From assembly GCF_003054965.1 (NCBI RefSeq), contig NZ_MIES01000033.1:186001-250000 (forward strand): 64,000 bases of DNA. Direction: 5' to 3'. Position numbers and translations under genes: made by a program. Within the stretch, counting starts at the first letter, position 1. Every line of letters starts with the position of its first letter. Source of the DNA: Saccharospirillum sp. MSK14-1 (GTDB taxonomy: Bacteria > Pseudomonadota > Gammaproteobacteria > Pseudomonadales > Natronospirillaceae). The notes beneath the pieces are model-generated. The model was not told where the DNA came from, made no database searches, and saw nothing but the letters and a program-made list of their open reading frames with translations. Positions 21,567-31,174 of the stretch are shown piece after piece.

Positions 21567-22328
21567 ATGTCTGACGTTCAATGGATTTATGGCTTGCACG
21601 CTTGCCAGAGCGCGCTGGAAAACCAAGCTGACCGCGTTCGCGAACTGGTGTTACTCAAGGGCCGACAGGATAAACGCATTCAGGCGGTGCTCGATCAAGC
21701 GCGTAACAGCGGCGTTAAATTCCGGTGGCTGGAACGCGATGCTTTCGAGCGCCTGGTGCATCAGCAGCAATTGGGTGATGCACGTCATCAGGGTGTGCTG
21801 ATTCAAATGCTCGCAGCGCCCGTGCTCGACGAAGCCGGTCTGGATGCGTTGCTCGATGGCCTGGATCGACCGGCCTTGTTACTGGTGCTCGACGGCGTTA
21901 CCGACCCGCATAACATTGGTGCCTGTCTGCGTTCGGCCGATGCCGCTGGTGCCGATGCGGTCATTGTCCCCAAAGATAAATCGGCCAGCCTGACACCGAC
22001 GGCGGTGAAAATCGCCAGTGGCGCGGCGGATACCGTGCCTTTTGTCGTGGTCACCAATTTGGCACGGACGCTCGAGCAGATGAAAGGCCGGGGAATCTGG
22101 ATTTATGGCGCCGCAGGTGAAGCAAAAGCCTCCCTCTATCAAAGCGATTTCACGGCCTCGGTTGCTCTGGTGCTGGGCGCCGAAGGCAAGGGTTTACGGC
22201 GCTTAACGCGTGATACCTGCGATGGCTTGTTTATGATTCCCATGGCCGGTCAGGTGAGCAGCCTGAACGTCTCGGTGGCGGCCGGTATTTCCCTTTTTGA
22301 GGTCGTTCGGCAACGTCTGTCGGGCTGA
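21567..22328 (+). CDS. rlmB: 23S rRNA (guanosine-2'-O)-methyltransferase RlmB
   Basis: SpoU/TrmH-family methyltransferase acting on G2251 of 23S rRNA. An N-terminal substrate-binding domain (WIYGLHACQSALEN) is followed by SPOUT motif 1 (DGVTDPHNIGACLRSADAAG), motif 2 (LVLGAEGKGLRR) and motif 3 (IPMAGQVSSLNVSVAAGI). 253 residues. It starts 12 bp after rnr at an ATG that directly follows an in-frame TTG; TAAGG upstream favours the ATG. Two terminators follow. Confidence 0.96.
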   Translation: MSDVQWIYGLHACQSALENQADRVRELVLLKGRQDKRIQAVLDQARNSGVKFRWLERDAFERLVHQQQLGDARHQGVLIQMLAAPVLDEAGLDALLDGLDRPALLLVLDGVTDPHNIGACLRSADAAGADAVIVPKDKSASLTPTAVKIASGAADTVPFVVVTNLARTLEQMKGRGIWIYGAAGEAKASLYQSDFTASVALVLGAEGKGLRRLTRDTCDGLFMIPMAGQVSSLNVSVAAGISLFEVVRQRLSG

Positions 22329-22351
22329 ACGTTCTGGGTGTTCTTTCCTGA

Positions 22352-22377
22352 CGGGCGCTCGGGTAGCGCCCGTTTTG
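22352..22377 (+). terminator. Intrinsic terminator after rlmB
   Basis: ACGGGCGCT and AGCGCCCGT form a perfect 9-bp stem around CGGGT, running into TTTT. It lies 24 bp after the rlmB stop. Confidence 0.85.
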
Positions 22378-22505
22378 CAGTGTGTCTCACCGGTTCTTCT
22401 CAATCGCAGACAAACCGGTATGCGCTCTTTTTATTTCCTGCCTTACGCTTGCGATTTAATGAAGCCGGGGCGAGTCAGTCAGAACTGGGCTTTGCTTGGG
22501 TCAAT

Positions 22506-22536
22506 AAAAAAGGGAGCCTAAGCTCCCCCTTTTTTT
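22506..22536. terminator. Bidirectional terminator between rlmB and deoB
   Basis: GGGAGC-CTAA-GCTCCC flanked by six A on the left and seven T on the right, so it can work on both strands. It is placed to end the minus-strand deo operon and to back up the rlmB terminator. Confidence 0.85.
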
Positions 22537-22546
22537 GGCGACGGAT

Positions 22547-23779
22547 TCAGGCGACCAATTCGTCCAAGAAGCTGGTGCCATAATCCATCGCTGGCAAATC
22601 GAAATAATCCGCCAGTGTCTGACCGATGTCGGCAAAAGTGGCGCGCTCGCCGAGGTTGATCGCCTGCAACTGTTTGCCATAGACCAGCACGGGAATGTGT
22701 TCGCGAGTGTGGTCGGTGCCGGGCCAGGTTGGGTCGCAGCCGTGATCAGCGGTCATCATTAGGATGTCATCGTCAGCCAAAATCGCCAGCAATTCGGGCA
22801 GGCGTTTATCAAAGCGTTCCAGTGCGGCGGCGTATCCGGCAACGTCGCGACGATGGCCGTACGACGAATCGAAATCCACGAAGTTGGTGAAAACGATGCT
22901 GCGATCGTCAGCGCCTTTGACTTGCTCTAAGGTGGCGTCGAACAAAGCATCCAGGCCGGTGGCTTTCACTTTGCGGCTGATGCCAACCTGAGCGTAGATG
23001 TCGGCAATTTTGCCGATGGAAATCACTTCGCCATTGTTGTCCGTCAGTTTCTGCAAAACGGTCGGACTCGGCGGTGGTACAGCCAGATCGCGACGGTTGC
23101 CGGTGCGTTGAAAGCTGTCGGCATCGGCGCCGATAAAGGGACGCGCAATAACGCGGCCGATGTTGTATTCATCCACCAATTCGCGCGCGACCTGGCAGAC
23201 CTCCATCAGCCGATCCAGGCCAAAAGTTTCTTCGTGACAGGCAATCTGGAACACACTGTCGGCCGAGGTGTAGACGATGGGCTTGCCGGTGGCGCAATGT
23301 TCTTCACCCAGACGCTGAATGATCTCAGTGCCGGAGGCATGGCAGTTGCCCAATACACCGGGCAGGTTGCAGCGTTCGATCAGGTCGTTAAGCAGACTGG
23401 CCGGGAAGGAGTCCTGTTCTTCTTTGAAGTAACCCCAGTCGTAGAGAACCGGCACACCGGCGATTTCCCAATGGCCGCTGGGTGTGTCTTTGCCGCTCGA
23501 TAATTCGCGGGCATAACCGAAGCTGCCGGTGAAGCGATCGCCGGTCTGCATTCCGGCGGGAACCTGGCCACCGGCGCTGTCAGTGGCGGCTTGAACCAAA
23601 CCCAGACGCGTCAGGTTTGGCAGGTGTAAGGCACCGGAGCGGCCTTTATCGGCCTTGCCTTCGGCGCACCACTGGGCGATATGACCCAGGGTATTGGCGC
23701 CTACATCGCCGAAGCGATCGGCATCGGCGCTGGCGCCAATGCCAAATGAATCCAGAACCAGAATGATGGCACGTGCCAT
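22547..23779 (-). CDS. deoB: Phosphopentomutase DeoB
   Basis: Mn-dependent interconversion of (deoxy)ribose 1- and 5-phosphates, which feeds DeoC. Alkaline-phosphatase-fold landmarks: [17 protein letters not shown] at the N-terminus (metal and phosphate site), [14 protein letters not shown] in the cap region, [14 protein letters not shown] and the C-terminal [23 protein letters not shown]. 410 residues, close to E. coli (407). It follows deoA by 11 bp and is the last gene of the operon; no deoD follows. Confidence 0.97.
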   Translation of the reverse strand: MARAIILVLDSFGIGASADADRFGDVGANTLGHIAQWCAEGKADKGRSGALHLPNLTRLGLVQAATDSAGGQVPAGMQTGDRFTGSFGYARELSSGKDTPSGHWEIAGVPVLYDWGYFKEEQDSFPASLLNDLIERCNLPGVLGNCHASGTEIIQRLGEEHCATGKPIVYTSADSVFQIACHEETFGLDRLMEVCQVARELVDEYNIGRVIARPFIGADADSFQRTGNRRDLAVPPPSPTVLQKLTDNNGEVISIGKIADIYAQVGISRKVKATGLDALFDATLEQVKGADDRSIVFTNFVDFDSSYGHRRDVAGYAAALERFDKRLPELLAILADDDILMMTADHGCDPTWPGTDHTREHIPVLVYGKQLQAINLGERATFADIGQTLADYFDLPAMDYGTSFLDELVA

Positions 23780-23790
23780 ATCAAACCTCC

Positions 23791-25104
23791 TCAGTGCGCA
23801 AGTCGTTGGTGGATGACGGTCAGGTCATCCACCGGCCGATCGCTGATCGGCATGGCGCTGCGCAATCGTTGTTGCAATTCTACCAACTGGTCGTCGCGGC
23901 GCAGATGCGCGACTGCCAGGGGTTCGCCGGCTTCGATGTAGGTGCCGGGTTTGGCGATGTTGGTTAAACCAACCGCCGCATCAATGTGTTGATCGGCTCG
24001 GGTCCGGCCACCGCCCAAGGCCACCACGGCCAATCCAATATCGCGCACGGTCATCGGCTGCAAATAGCCGGATTGCGTCGCGGTGATGGGCTTGATAATG
24101 GGGGCTTTGGGCAGAACTTCATCCCGTCGCTCCAGAAAGTCAGCCGGTCCGCCCAGGGCACTGATCATGCGCGCAAAACGTTCCGCAGCCGCGCCGCTAT
24201 CGAGTGCTTGCAGCAGTTTGGCGCGGGCCTGGTCGAGTGAGTCGGCCAAGCCACCTCCGACCAGCATTTCCGCACCCAGCGCCACAGTCACTTCATGCAG
24301 AGCCGCGTCGCGCGGACCACCGGTCAGATAATCGACGGCTTCATGCACTTCCACCGCGTTGCCCGCCGAGCGCGCCAGGACCTGGTTCATGTCAGTGAGC
24401 AGAGCGGTGGTTTTTACGCCAGCGCCTTCAGCAACGGCGACAATGCTTTGCGCCAACTGTTGGCTCAACTCGGGCGTTGGCATAAAAGCGCCGCTGCCGA
24501 CCTTGACGTCCATGACCAGGGCATCCAGCCCCTCGGCCAGTTTTTTCGACAAGATTGATGCCGTGATCAAATCCAGGCTTTCCACCGTGGCGGTCACGTC
24601 GCGAATGCCATAGAAACGACGATCGGCCGGTGCCAGGTCACCGGTCTGACCGATGATGGCGACGCCGCAATCGCGCACGGTTTGTTCGAATAAAGCATTG
24701 GCAGGAAAGGGATTGTAGCCAGCAATACTTTCCAGTTTATCGAGGGTGCCGCCGGTATGACCCAGGCCACGACCAGAGATCATCGGTACAAAGCCACCAC
24801 AGGCTGCCACCATTGGGCCGAGCATCAGGCTGACAACATCACCGACGCCGCCGGTTGAGTGCTTGTCGAGCACGGGGCCGGGTAAATCCCAGCGCAGTAC
24901 CTTGCCTGAATCGCGCATAGCAGTGGTCAAAGCAACGCGTTCGTCCAGCGTAAGCCCTTTGAAATAGACCGCCATAGCAAAGGCGCCGATCTGCCCTTCA
25001 CTGATGGATTCATCCTTGATGCCCTGCACGAACCAGCGCAGTTCTTCCGCGTCGAGTGTCAGTCCATCGCGCTTACGGCGGATGATTTCCTGCGGTAAAT
25101 ACAT
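23791..25104 (-). CDS. deoA: Thymidine phosphorylase DeoA
   Basis: Phosphorolysis of thymidine to thymine and 2-deoxyribose 1-phosphate. Family signature [16 protein letters not shown], phosphate site [10 protein letters not shown], and the C-terminal pyrimidine-phosphorylase domain ([13 protein letters not shown]). The ATG at 25104 gives 437 residues starting [14 protein letters not shown], as in relatives; 13 codons upstream an alternative ATG would overlap deoC. One base separates it from the deoC stop. Confidence 0.97.
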   Translation of the reverse strand: MYLPQEIIRRKRDGLTLDAEELRWFVQGIKDESISEGQIGAFAMAVYFKGLTLDERVALTTAMRDSGKVLRWDLPGPVLDKHSTGGVGDVVSLMLGPMVAACGGFVPMISGRGLGHTGGTLDKLESIAGYNPFPANALFEQTVRDCGVAIIGQTGDLAPADRRFYGIRDVTATVESLDLITASILSKKLAEGLDALVMDVKVGSGAFMPTPELSQQLAQSIVAVAEGAGVKTTALLTDMNQVLARSAGNAVEVHEAVDYLTGGPRDAALHEVTVALGAEMLVGGGLADSLDQARAKLLQALDSGAAAERFARMISALGGPADFLERRDEVLPKAPIIKPITATQSGYLQPMTVRDIGLAVVALGGGRTRADQHIDAAVGLTNIAKPGTYIEAGEPLAVAHLRRDDQLVELQQRLRSAMPISDRPVDDLTVIHQRLAH

Positions 25105-25105
25105 C

Positions 25106-25879
25106 TTAGTAACCGCTGCCCGACGGCGCTGAGGGTTCAGCACCCAAGGTGGTCAGCAAATCGTTGAGTAAGCTGGAAGCGCCAAAGCGGAAGTGCTCGG
25201 GGGTGATCCATTGAGTGCCTAGAATACGCTCAGCCAAGGCCAGGTATTCGGCAGCTTCAGCGTGGGTACGAATACCGCCGGCCGCTTTGAATCCTACGTC
25301 TTTGCCACTGTCGGCAATGGCATTCAGCATGATGTCAGCCGCTTCCAGGGTGGCGTTAACGGGCACCTTGCCGGTGCTGGTTTTTATAAAGTCGGCACCG
25401 GCAGCAATGGCGATGTCGCTGGCCTGACGAATGAGCTCAGCACTTTTGAGTTCGCCGCTTTCAATAATGACTTTGAGTTTCACCGCGCTGCCACAGGCCG
25501 CTTTGCAGGCGCGGACCAGGTCGGCGGGGCGTTCGCTATTGCCAGCCATCAACGTGCGGTAAGGCAGCACGACGTCGACTTCGTGTGCACCCGCAGCGAC
25601 GGCGTCGCGCGTTTCACGGACGGCCCGTTCAATATCGTCACTGCCGCCAGGAAAGTTGGTGACGGTTGCGACGCGCACTTGGCTCAGGCCATGTTGGGCC
25701 AATGCTTTGCGCGCGACGTCGATAAAGGCTGGATAGACGCACACAGCCGCCGGGCTGCCAAACGGCGTTTTTGCGGAGTCACACAGAGCAGCAATGACGG
25801 CGTCATTGTCGGTGTCGTTCAGGCTGGTCAAGTCCATCAGGCTCAGGGCCTGGCGGGCCAGAGAGGCATGGTCTGTCAT
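25106..25879 (-). CDS. deoC: Deoxyribose-phosphate aldolase DeoC
   Basis: Cleaves 2-deoxyribose 5-phosphate to acetaldehyde and glyceraldehyde 3-phosphate, the last step of deoxynucleoside use. The Schiff-base lysine is in [16 protein letters not shown], and the second conserved lysine in [15 protein letters not shown]. 257 residues. It is the first gene of deoCAB; the ribosome-binding site (GGACA) is modest. Confidence 0.97.
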   Translation of the reverse strand: MTDHASLARQALSLMDLTSLNDTDNDAVIAALCDSAKTPFGSPAAVCVYPAFIDVARKALAQHGLSQVRVATVTNFPGGSDDIERAVRETRDAVAAGAHEVDVVLPYRTLMAGNSERPADLVRACKAACGSAVKLKVIIESGELKSAELIRQASDIAIAAGADFIKTSTGKVPVNATLEAADIMLNAIADSGKDVGFKAAGGIRTHAEAAEYLALAERILGTQWITPEHFRFGASSLLNDLLTTLGAEPSAPSGSGY

Positions 25880-25911
25880 TTATTGTCCAAATGGTCAGAT
25901 TATGCGCGGCC

Positions 25912-25940
25912 ATTTTAGGCTCAAGGCCCGGCAAACACAA
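25912..25940 (-). promoter_or_regulatory. Possible deoC promoter
   Basis: Read on the minus strand: TTGTGT, 17 bp, TAAAAT, with the -10 box 33 bp before the deoC ATG. The -10 is good but the -35 is weak, which would suit a regulated promoter. I found no clear CytR or DeoR operator. Confidence 0.35.
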
Positions 25941-26144
25941 TCGTGTCGCCATTCTTTGTCGGTGGCTTGTGTGGCGGAAATGGAAAGGGCGTGCCGGTGC
26001 GGAACAAATGGCGCAACAAAACTTGTGCGTCTAATTCAATGGTTCCGTTCGCAAGACAGTTATTAAACGCTGAAAAAGATGGCAAACTGTCGCCTTTCGA
26101 TGGACCAAAGAGGTGTGCCCTGCGCCACCTGTTAGGAGACAAGT

Positions 26145-27143
26145 GTGATTCGAGCCTCGCAGTACGCCATCCTCTGGGTGGTTACCTTGATTCTTTGGGG
26201 AGCCTCTTTGGCAGGTCTCCTTTTTTTCGGTTTGGAACCGCTGGATACCCAGTCGTTATTAATTTTGTTGGGCCTGGTTGCTTTGGCCGGTGGCGCTTCT
26301 TTGACGGCACTGAACCAATGTCAAAACCGGGTGACGGAAGCGTATAAGGAATTGAGCCGCGTTCGTCGTTCGCTGCAGGAAAGTCACCTGGAGATCGATC
26401 GTTATGAATATGAGTCGAAGCAAAGCGCCGACCTGCGACGTCTGGTATTAACCTCTGCTCAGGAAAAAGATCAGGCTCTGGATAGCATGGCGTTGGCCTT
26501 GAATACCGCCATGGCCGAAGTGCTGACACTGGCCACATCGGAAGAAGCCGATGCGCGCGATCGAATTAAAGAACGTGCCGAATTGATGCAGCGTTATGCT
26601 GAAGATTTACGCGCCTTGGCTCGACTTGAATTGAAATCGGAAGTGCCGCGTCATGAAGATGTGAATTTCCTGAATCTGGTTGAGCGCTTTCTGGATGAGT
26701 GGAACCGCTATGGCCGCTCACGCGATGTCAAAATTAAACTGGAACATCAAGAAGACCAATTACCGCTGGTGTCGGATGTTAACTGGTTGCACAACCTTCT
26801 GACTCGCGCCATTCAGGCGCTGGTGCGGATGAATCGTGAATCCACCATCGACGTTCATCTGATCGGTTATATCGATGCCGAACTGGGCGATGCATTGCGG
26901 GTGACGTTGAATGCTCGTGGTCGTCGACTGGATGCCGAACAGTTGGCATCGTCCGTGTCTGGATACACGCGCATTATCGACCAGGGTGCCGACGTTGGGC
27001 CGGGTCTGTCGTTTGTTGTGGCGCGTCGATTGGCGCAGATGCTTCAGGGTTATCTGGAAGTGAACGACAGCGGTACCGGTACCGAAGTGGTGCTGGTATT
27101 GCCACGGCGTCTGGATGACGCCATGGACGAAGAAGACGCTTGA
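26145..27143 (+). CDS. Membrane protein with a degenerate histidine-kinase-like ATPase domain
   Basis: 332 residues: two membrane helices (about 7-27 and 37-57), a coiled-coil (CQNRVTEAYKELSRVRRSLQ and on), a helical-bundle segment and a C-terminal GHKL-like domain. The usual histidine phosphoacceptor is missing from the helical segment. In the ATPase domain the N-box asparagine is replaced (NLLTRAIQAL) and the G1 DxGxG is lost (NARGRRL), while a G2-like GPGLSFVVARRLAQMLQG remains. It therefore looks like a pseudokinase, perhaps a scaffold or allosteric partner. The start is GTG at 26145, with AGGAG six bases upstream. No response regulator is adjacent. The name is structural only. Confidence 0.7.
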   Translation: MIRASQYAILWVVTLILWGASLAGLLFFGLEPLDTQSLLILLGLVALAGGASLTALNQCQNRVTEAYKELSRVRRSLQESHLEIDRYEYESKQSADLRRLVLTSAQEKDQALDSMALALNTAMAEVLTLATSEEADARDRIKERAELMQRYAEDLRALARLELKSEVPRHEDVNFLNLVERFLDEWNRYGRSRDVKIKLEHQEDQLPLVSDVNWLHNLLTRAIQALVRMNRESTIDVHLIGYIDAELGDALRVTLNARGRRLDAEQLASSVSGYTRIIDQGADVGPGLSFVVARRLAQMLQGYLEVNDSGTGTEVVLVLPRRLDDAMDEEDA

Positions 27144-27168
27144 CGGCGTGATAATTTAAGCGATCAAT

Positions 27169-27205
27169 AACAACTTGCCGACGCTTAACGCGGCGGCAAG
27201 TTGTT
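27169..27205 (-). terminator. Perfect 12-bp hairpin enclosing the M16 peptidase stop codon
   Basis: AACAACTTGCCG (27169-27180) pairs perfectly with CGGCAAGTTGTT (27194-27205). The 13-base loop contains the TAA stop (27185-27187) of the minus-strand gene. The downstream minus-strand bases are only moderately T-rich, so it is either a terminator of the peptidase gene or a 3'-end stabiliser. Confidence 0.5.
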
Positions 27206-30103
27206 GAAGGTTGGCGTGACCCAGTTGGCGTCATCTTGCACATCCGCCGGTTCATCAGCCGGATAGAAACCGACCAAGCCCTGTCCATGCTCGTTGTAAT
27301 CGCGAGCCATGCCATCACCGACCTGATGCAATACCAGGCGGCGACTGCCTTCTGCAATAAACTGCGATTCAAAGAAACGGACAAAGCCATCCAGGCTGAT
27401 GGTGTCTACTTCGCCGGCCAGGCGTTGGCCGGTATTGAAGTTGGGATTGCCGTCGATGATGGCGTTCCAGTAGCGCTGGCTAAGATCGTACAAGTTATCC
27501 GCCGGTGCCGTCAGACTGGTTTCCAGGCCTTGTTTGAAACTTCGGAATTCCGCTTCGCTCATACTGCGCAATCGCTGTGAAAAACGCGTCATAAAACGAT
27601 CAGAGTAGAGTTGCAGTAAGGCTGGGTCGGTTGTCGGTGATTGGATATAGACCACTAACCCAGGCCAGTCATGGACTGAGTGCGCGCGGGCAAAGACCAC
27701 GTAACCGAGCTGTTCCTGAGTGCGCAATTCGGTGAAGTAGGGCGTGTTGAGCACTTGGCCGGTGAGCGCGTAGAGTGCGCGTTCACGCAAGCTGCTGTTG
27801 TTGCCCTGGTAGTAACCGAGTAACGCTGAGTCATTATGGTCGATCGACATTTCATGGCGGTAGCGACGACTCGCCAGCGCCGCGATTTGCGATCTAACCT
27901 CGGGCGCCTCGGCGGTCGGTGGCAGCATCAGTCGCGCTCGGTCGGCCAGGTTGATGGCGGCGTCCTGGGTTAGGTTACCGTGGATTAACAAGGTCAGGCG
28001 GTGATTGCTTAGCCAACGGTCGCGCAATTCATTCAGGTCCGCCGGTGTGACCTCTTCCAGTGCTGCCAGCAGTTCATCCGGCGTCTGAGAATCCTGAATT
28101 AAAAACTGGCTAAGGCGACGGTACATCTGGTTCACGACCGGGTCTTCGTCGGCATTGCGCAGGCGTCGCGCCAGATCCTCTTTGAGTCGTGCAAAACGGT
28201 CCGGATCGATGCTGTGCTCGGCCAGCTCCACCAAAATGGTATCGAACAAGGTGGGCAGCGGTTCACTGTAGCCATACAGGCGCAAGTGCATGCCGCGACT
28301 GTTGGTCGATAACCCATAGCCGGAACCAGCCAGGCCAGCGGCATACCGGAATTCGCTCAGAGCGTCGTCAACCAGGTCCAGATAAAGCCGCGTCATGACT
28401 CGGTCACGCGCGCTGGCTCGGGTTTCCGGTGTTTCGATCAGCATGGACATGTCCAGTTTCGGTGTGCGGAACTGGTCATCCTGCTCGAACCAAAGCTCGT
28501 AGCCCGGAGCGGTGCTGACAATTTGTGGTTGGTTGCTGTAGAGGGTGCTGCTGGGCGCGGCCAGCGGCAATACATCCAGATCGTCCGGAATAAACGGATT
28601 GGCGTCCGGCAATGACAGCGCGCCACTGGTCCCGGGGTTGCGCCATTGCGCCAGGGTGTTGCCGGACAGTGGTGTCAGGCTGTAAGGCGTGTCATACCAG
28701 CGACTGCGGACGTTGTCGCCGGCTTCGGGGTGCATCAGCACGACCAGAGCGTTGTCCGGTGACAGATAGTCGAGCCAGTTGTGGATGGTGTCGTCGTCGA
28801 AATCGGTAAACCGATAGGGGCCACGCAGCACTTCATCGGGAGGGTACACCGATAACCGTTCGGCCAGTCGCTGAACGGTGGCGGCCGGATTGACTTTCTC
28901 GGCAAACTCGAAATTGACCTCGTTAATATCCGCCAGTTCATCGTAGCGCCACTCTTCCAGACCTTGGTCCGCGATCAACTGCAAATATTCAAACGCCAAG
29001 CCAGCCACATCCTGCCAGTTCTCCAGGCCGGATTGAGTAAGCTGGATGCTCAGGCTGAACTGATGCGTGCTGGCGGTGGTATCACCACTGTGAGCGCTGA
29101 GCGCTTCAGCCCAGCCTCGTGATTTAAGTTGCGACAACAGGCTGCCGCTGGTTTCCTGGCCCAGCAAATAGGCGATGAATTCGCCCGGCTTGGTGTCCAG
29201 TTCGTCCAGGTTGCCCGGCACGGGAAACCGCAACTGCAACAAGCGACTTTCACGGCGCGGCTGCACTTCGACCAAAAATGGCAGGTCGGCGTCTTCGAAA
29301 AAGGGCTGATCGAAAACCGGTGCTTCGGAATCGACCGAACGAACACCGGCGAAGCGTTCATCCACCCAGGCTTTTAGCGTGGTGACGTCTTGCGGGCCGT
29401 AGACCGTTAAGGTCATGCGCTCGGCAACATAGTGCTGGCGATAGAAGCGCATCAGCTGGTCGCGCAAGTCCGCGATATCCAGGGTGTCTTCGTTGCCAAT
29501 GGCCAGACGTGAGGCGGGATGATCCCGCAAATAGAGTTCGCTGAGCGCATCCTGAAGACGACGGCTGTCGTTTTGCAGGCTGGCCGTAAACTCGGAATTC
29601 ACGGCTTGGATCTCGCGCTCAACGTAGTCGGCATCAAACAACGGCGCGATGAAGAACTGCGCGAAACGATCCAGTGCGGGCTGCAGCTGTTCGGCATCGA
29701 TGTCGAAGTAATAGAGCGTGTTCTCGGAAGCCGTATAGGCATTGTTACGGCCACCACCTTGCTCGATAAAGCGATGGTAGCTGTCAACTTCCGGGTATTT
29801 TTCCGTGCCCAGAAAGAGCACGTGTTCCAGCAAGTGTGCCAGACCAGGGACCTCGGGCGGATTGCTCCAGGAACCGACGCTCACGTTCAAAGCGGCAGCG
29901 GCTTGTTCGCTGTCGGTGTCAGACACCAGCAACACCTTTAAGCCGTTACTGAGTTCATAGCTTTGAAAATGACGGGTCTCAAAATCGCTGACCGCGATAT
30001 TGGACGGGTTCTGCTGGGCGATCACCTGGCTGTACCAAAGGCCGACGCCGGCTACAACGGCCACCAAAACGACCGCTATGGCCAATCGAACGCCTCGCTT
30101 CAT
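27185..30103 (-). CDS. M16-family zinc metalloprotease (pitrilysin/insulinase-like)
   Basis: 972 residues with an N-terminal hydrophobic segment (LAIAVVLVAVVAGVGLWYS) that acts as signal or anchor, placing the enzyme in the periplasm or on the membrane. The inverted zinc motif HLLEH spans H90-H94 (H90, E93, H94), with the third ligand expected at E171 in VNSEF; RNNAYTASENTLYYF is typical of the family. The C-terminal half contains the inactive M16 repeats (SLRERALYALTGQVL, LRTQEQLGYVVFARA). Length matches E. coli pitrilysin (962), but I do not assert orthology. An AGGAG site precedes the ATG. It is divergent from the cnoX-like gene. Confidence 0.92.
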   Translation of the reverse strand: MKRGVRLAIAVVLVAVVAGVGLWYSQVIAQQNPSNIAVSDFETRHFQSYELSNGLKVLLVSDTDSEQAAAALNVSVGSWSNPPEVPGLAHLLEHVLFLGTEKYPEVDSYHRFIEQGGGRNNAYTASENTLYYFDIDAEQLQPALDRFAQFFIAPLFDADYVEREIQAVNSEFTASLQNDSRRLQDALSELYLRDHPASRLAIGNEDTLDIADLRDQLMRFYRQHYVAERMTLTVYGPQDVTTLKAWVDERFAGVRSVDSEAPVFDQPFFEDADLPFLVEVQPRRESRLLQLRFPVPGNLDELDTKPGEFIAYLLGQETSGSLLSQLKSRGWAEALSAHSGDTTASTHQFSLSIQLTQSGLENWQDVAGLAFEYLQLIADQGLEEWRYDELADINEVNFEFAEKVNPAATVQRLAERLSVYPPDEVLRGPYRFTDFDDDTIHNWLDYLSPDNALVVLMHPEAGDNVRSRWYDTPYSLTPLSGNTLAQWRNPGTSGALSLPDANPFIPDDLDVLPLAAPSSTLYSNQPQIVSTAPGYELWFEQDDQFRTPKLDMSMLIETPETRASARDRVMTRLYLDLVDDALSEFRYAAGLAGSGYGLSTNSRGMHLRLYGYSEPLPTLFDTILVELAEHSIDPDRFARLKEDLARRLRNADEDPVVNQMYRRLSQFLIQDSQTPDELLAALEEVTPADLNELRDRWLSNHRLTLLIHGNLTQDAAINLADRARLMLPPTAEAPEVRSQIAALASRRYRHEMSIDHNDSALLGYYQGNNSSLRERALYALTGQVLNTPYFTELRTQEQLGYVVFARAHSVHDWPGLVVYIQSPTTDPALLQLYSDRFMTRFSQRLRSMSEAEFRSFKQGLETSLTAPADNLYDLSQRYWNAIIDGNPNFNTGQRLAGEVDTISLDGFVRFFESQFIAEGSRRLVLHQVGDGMARDYNEHGQGLVGFYPADEPADVQDDANWVTPTFNNLPPR

Positions 30104-30203
30104 ACTGTGCTCCTGGCTGGGCTGACAAGGCGCCGATTGTAACGGTCTACCCCGGCCCTGTCATGACAAGGTGTCTGCGCGTGTGACCGGCGTGGTTCTG
30201 GCG

Positions 30204-30232
30204 TTGTTATAAAGTCGCATCGCCCCTATAAA
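30204..30232 (+). promoter_or_regulatory. Sigma-70 promoter candidate for the cnoX-like gene
   Basis: TTGTTA, 17 bp, TATAAA, ending 30 bp before the ATG at 30263. Hexamer quality and spacing are good. Confidence 0.55.
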
Positions 30233-30262
30233 GAGGGCAATTGAATCAGCATTGAGGCAGTC

Positions 30263-31129
30263 ATGAGCCAACAAGCGAGCAACGTCATTACCGTCACGGA
30301 GCAGAACTTTCAGCAGGTAATGGTGGAAGAGTCCCAACAAAGGCTGGTGGTTATGGATTTCTGGGCCGACTGGTGCGCGCCCTGCAAAGCCCTGATGCCA
30401 ATCCTGGAAAAGCTGGCCGGTGAATACCCCAATCAACTGTTGTTGGCGAAGGTCAATGCGGACGAGCAACCCAACATCGTGGCGCAGTTCGGTGTACGCA
30501 GCCTGCCGACGGTGGCGTTTATCCAGAACGGTCAGCCCGTGGATGCCTTTATGGGCGCTGAGCCGGAATCGGCGATTCGTCAGCGCCTGGAAAAGTATTT
30601 GCCCAAGCCCTGGGATGAGTTACTGCAACAGGCTGCGGAATTTCAGGCGGCGGGTAATCCGGCCCAGGCGTTGCCGTTGGTGCAGGAAGCGTATCGGTTG
30701 AGCGGCGAAGACACCGAAATTGCTTTTATGCTGGCCAGCGTTTATATCGATCTGAAGCGCGGCAGCGAAGCCGAAACCATTCTCGACGCCATGACCATGC
30801 AGCAGCAGACCGAGCCGCACTATAAAGAGCTGCGCTCGCGCCTGAAGCTTTTGGCTGAAGCGGCAGAAACGCCGGAAATTCAGGAGCTGCAGCAACGTCT
30901 GGAGTCGAACCCGGACGATCTGGAAGTGGCGTACGAACTGTCGGTGCAGTACAGCCAGGCTGGCCGCAGCGAAGAAGCACTGGAAACCCTGATCGGCGTG
31001 CTCACCAAAGACCGCAACTTCCGCGATGGCGGCGCCCGTAAAACGTTCCTCGATATACTGAACGGCCTGCCCAAAGGCGACCCGCTGGCTGCTCGCTACC
31101 AGCGCAAATTATTCACGCTGCTCTATTAA
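30263..31129 (+). CDS. cnoX: CnoX/YbbN-like thioredoxin-TPR protein
   Basis: 288 residues: a thioredoxin domain (residues 1-115) followed by TPR-like helices in the order seen in E. coli CnoX (YbbN), a holdase that protects unfolded proteins under oxidative stress and hands them to DnaK or GroEL. The redox motif is WCAPCK with both cysteines (C38, C41), so unlike E. coli CnoX (SQHC) this one should be a redox-active thioredoxin. GAGG precedes the ATG. It ends in a bidirectional terminator. Confidence 0.9.
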   Translation: MSQQASNVITVTEQNFQQVMVEESQQRLVVMDFWADWCAPCKALMPILEKLAGEYPNQLLLAKVNADEQPNIVAQFGVRSLPTVAFIQNGQPVDAFMGAEPESAIRQRLEKYLPKPWDELLQQAAEFQAAGNPAQALPLVQEAYRLSGEDTEIAFMLASVYIDLKRGSEAETILDAMTMQQQTEPHYKELRSRLKLLAEAAETPEIQELQQRLESNPDDLEVAYELSVQYSQAGRSEEALETLIGVLTKDRNFRDGGARKTFLDILNGLPKGDPLAARYQRKLFTLLY

Positions 31130-31131
31130 CC

Positions 31132-31159
31132 AAAAAAGGCACCCGAGGGTGCCTTTTTT
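31132..31159. terminator. Bidirectional intrinsic terminator
   Basis: Six A, GGCACCC, GA, GGGTGCC, six T. It sits between the ends of the cnoX-like gene and the convergent condensing-enzyme gene and can serve both. Confidence 0.9.
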
Positions 31160-31174
31160 AGTGCGTGTCTTTGT

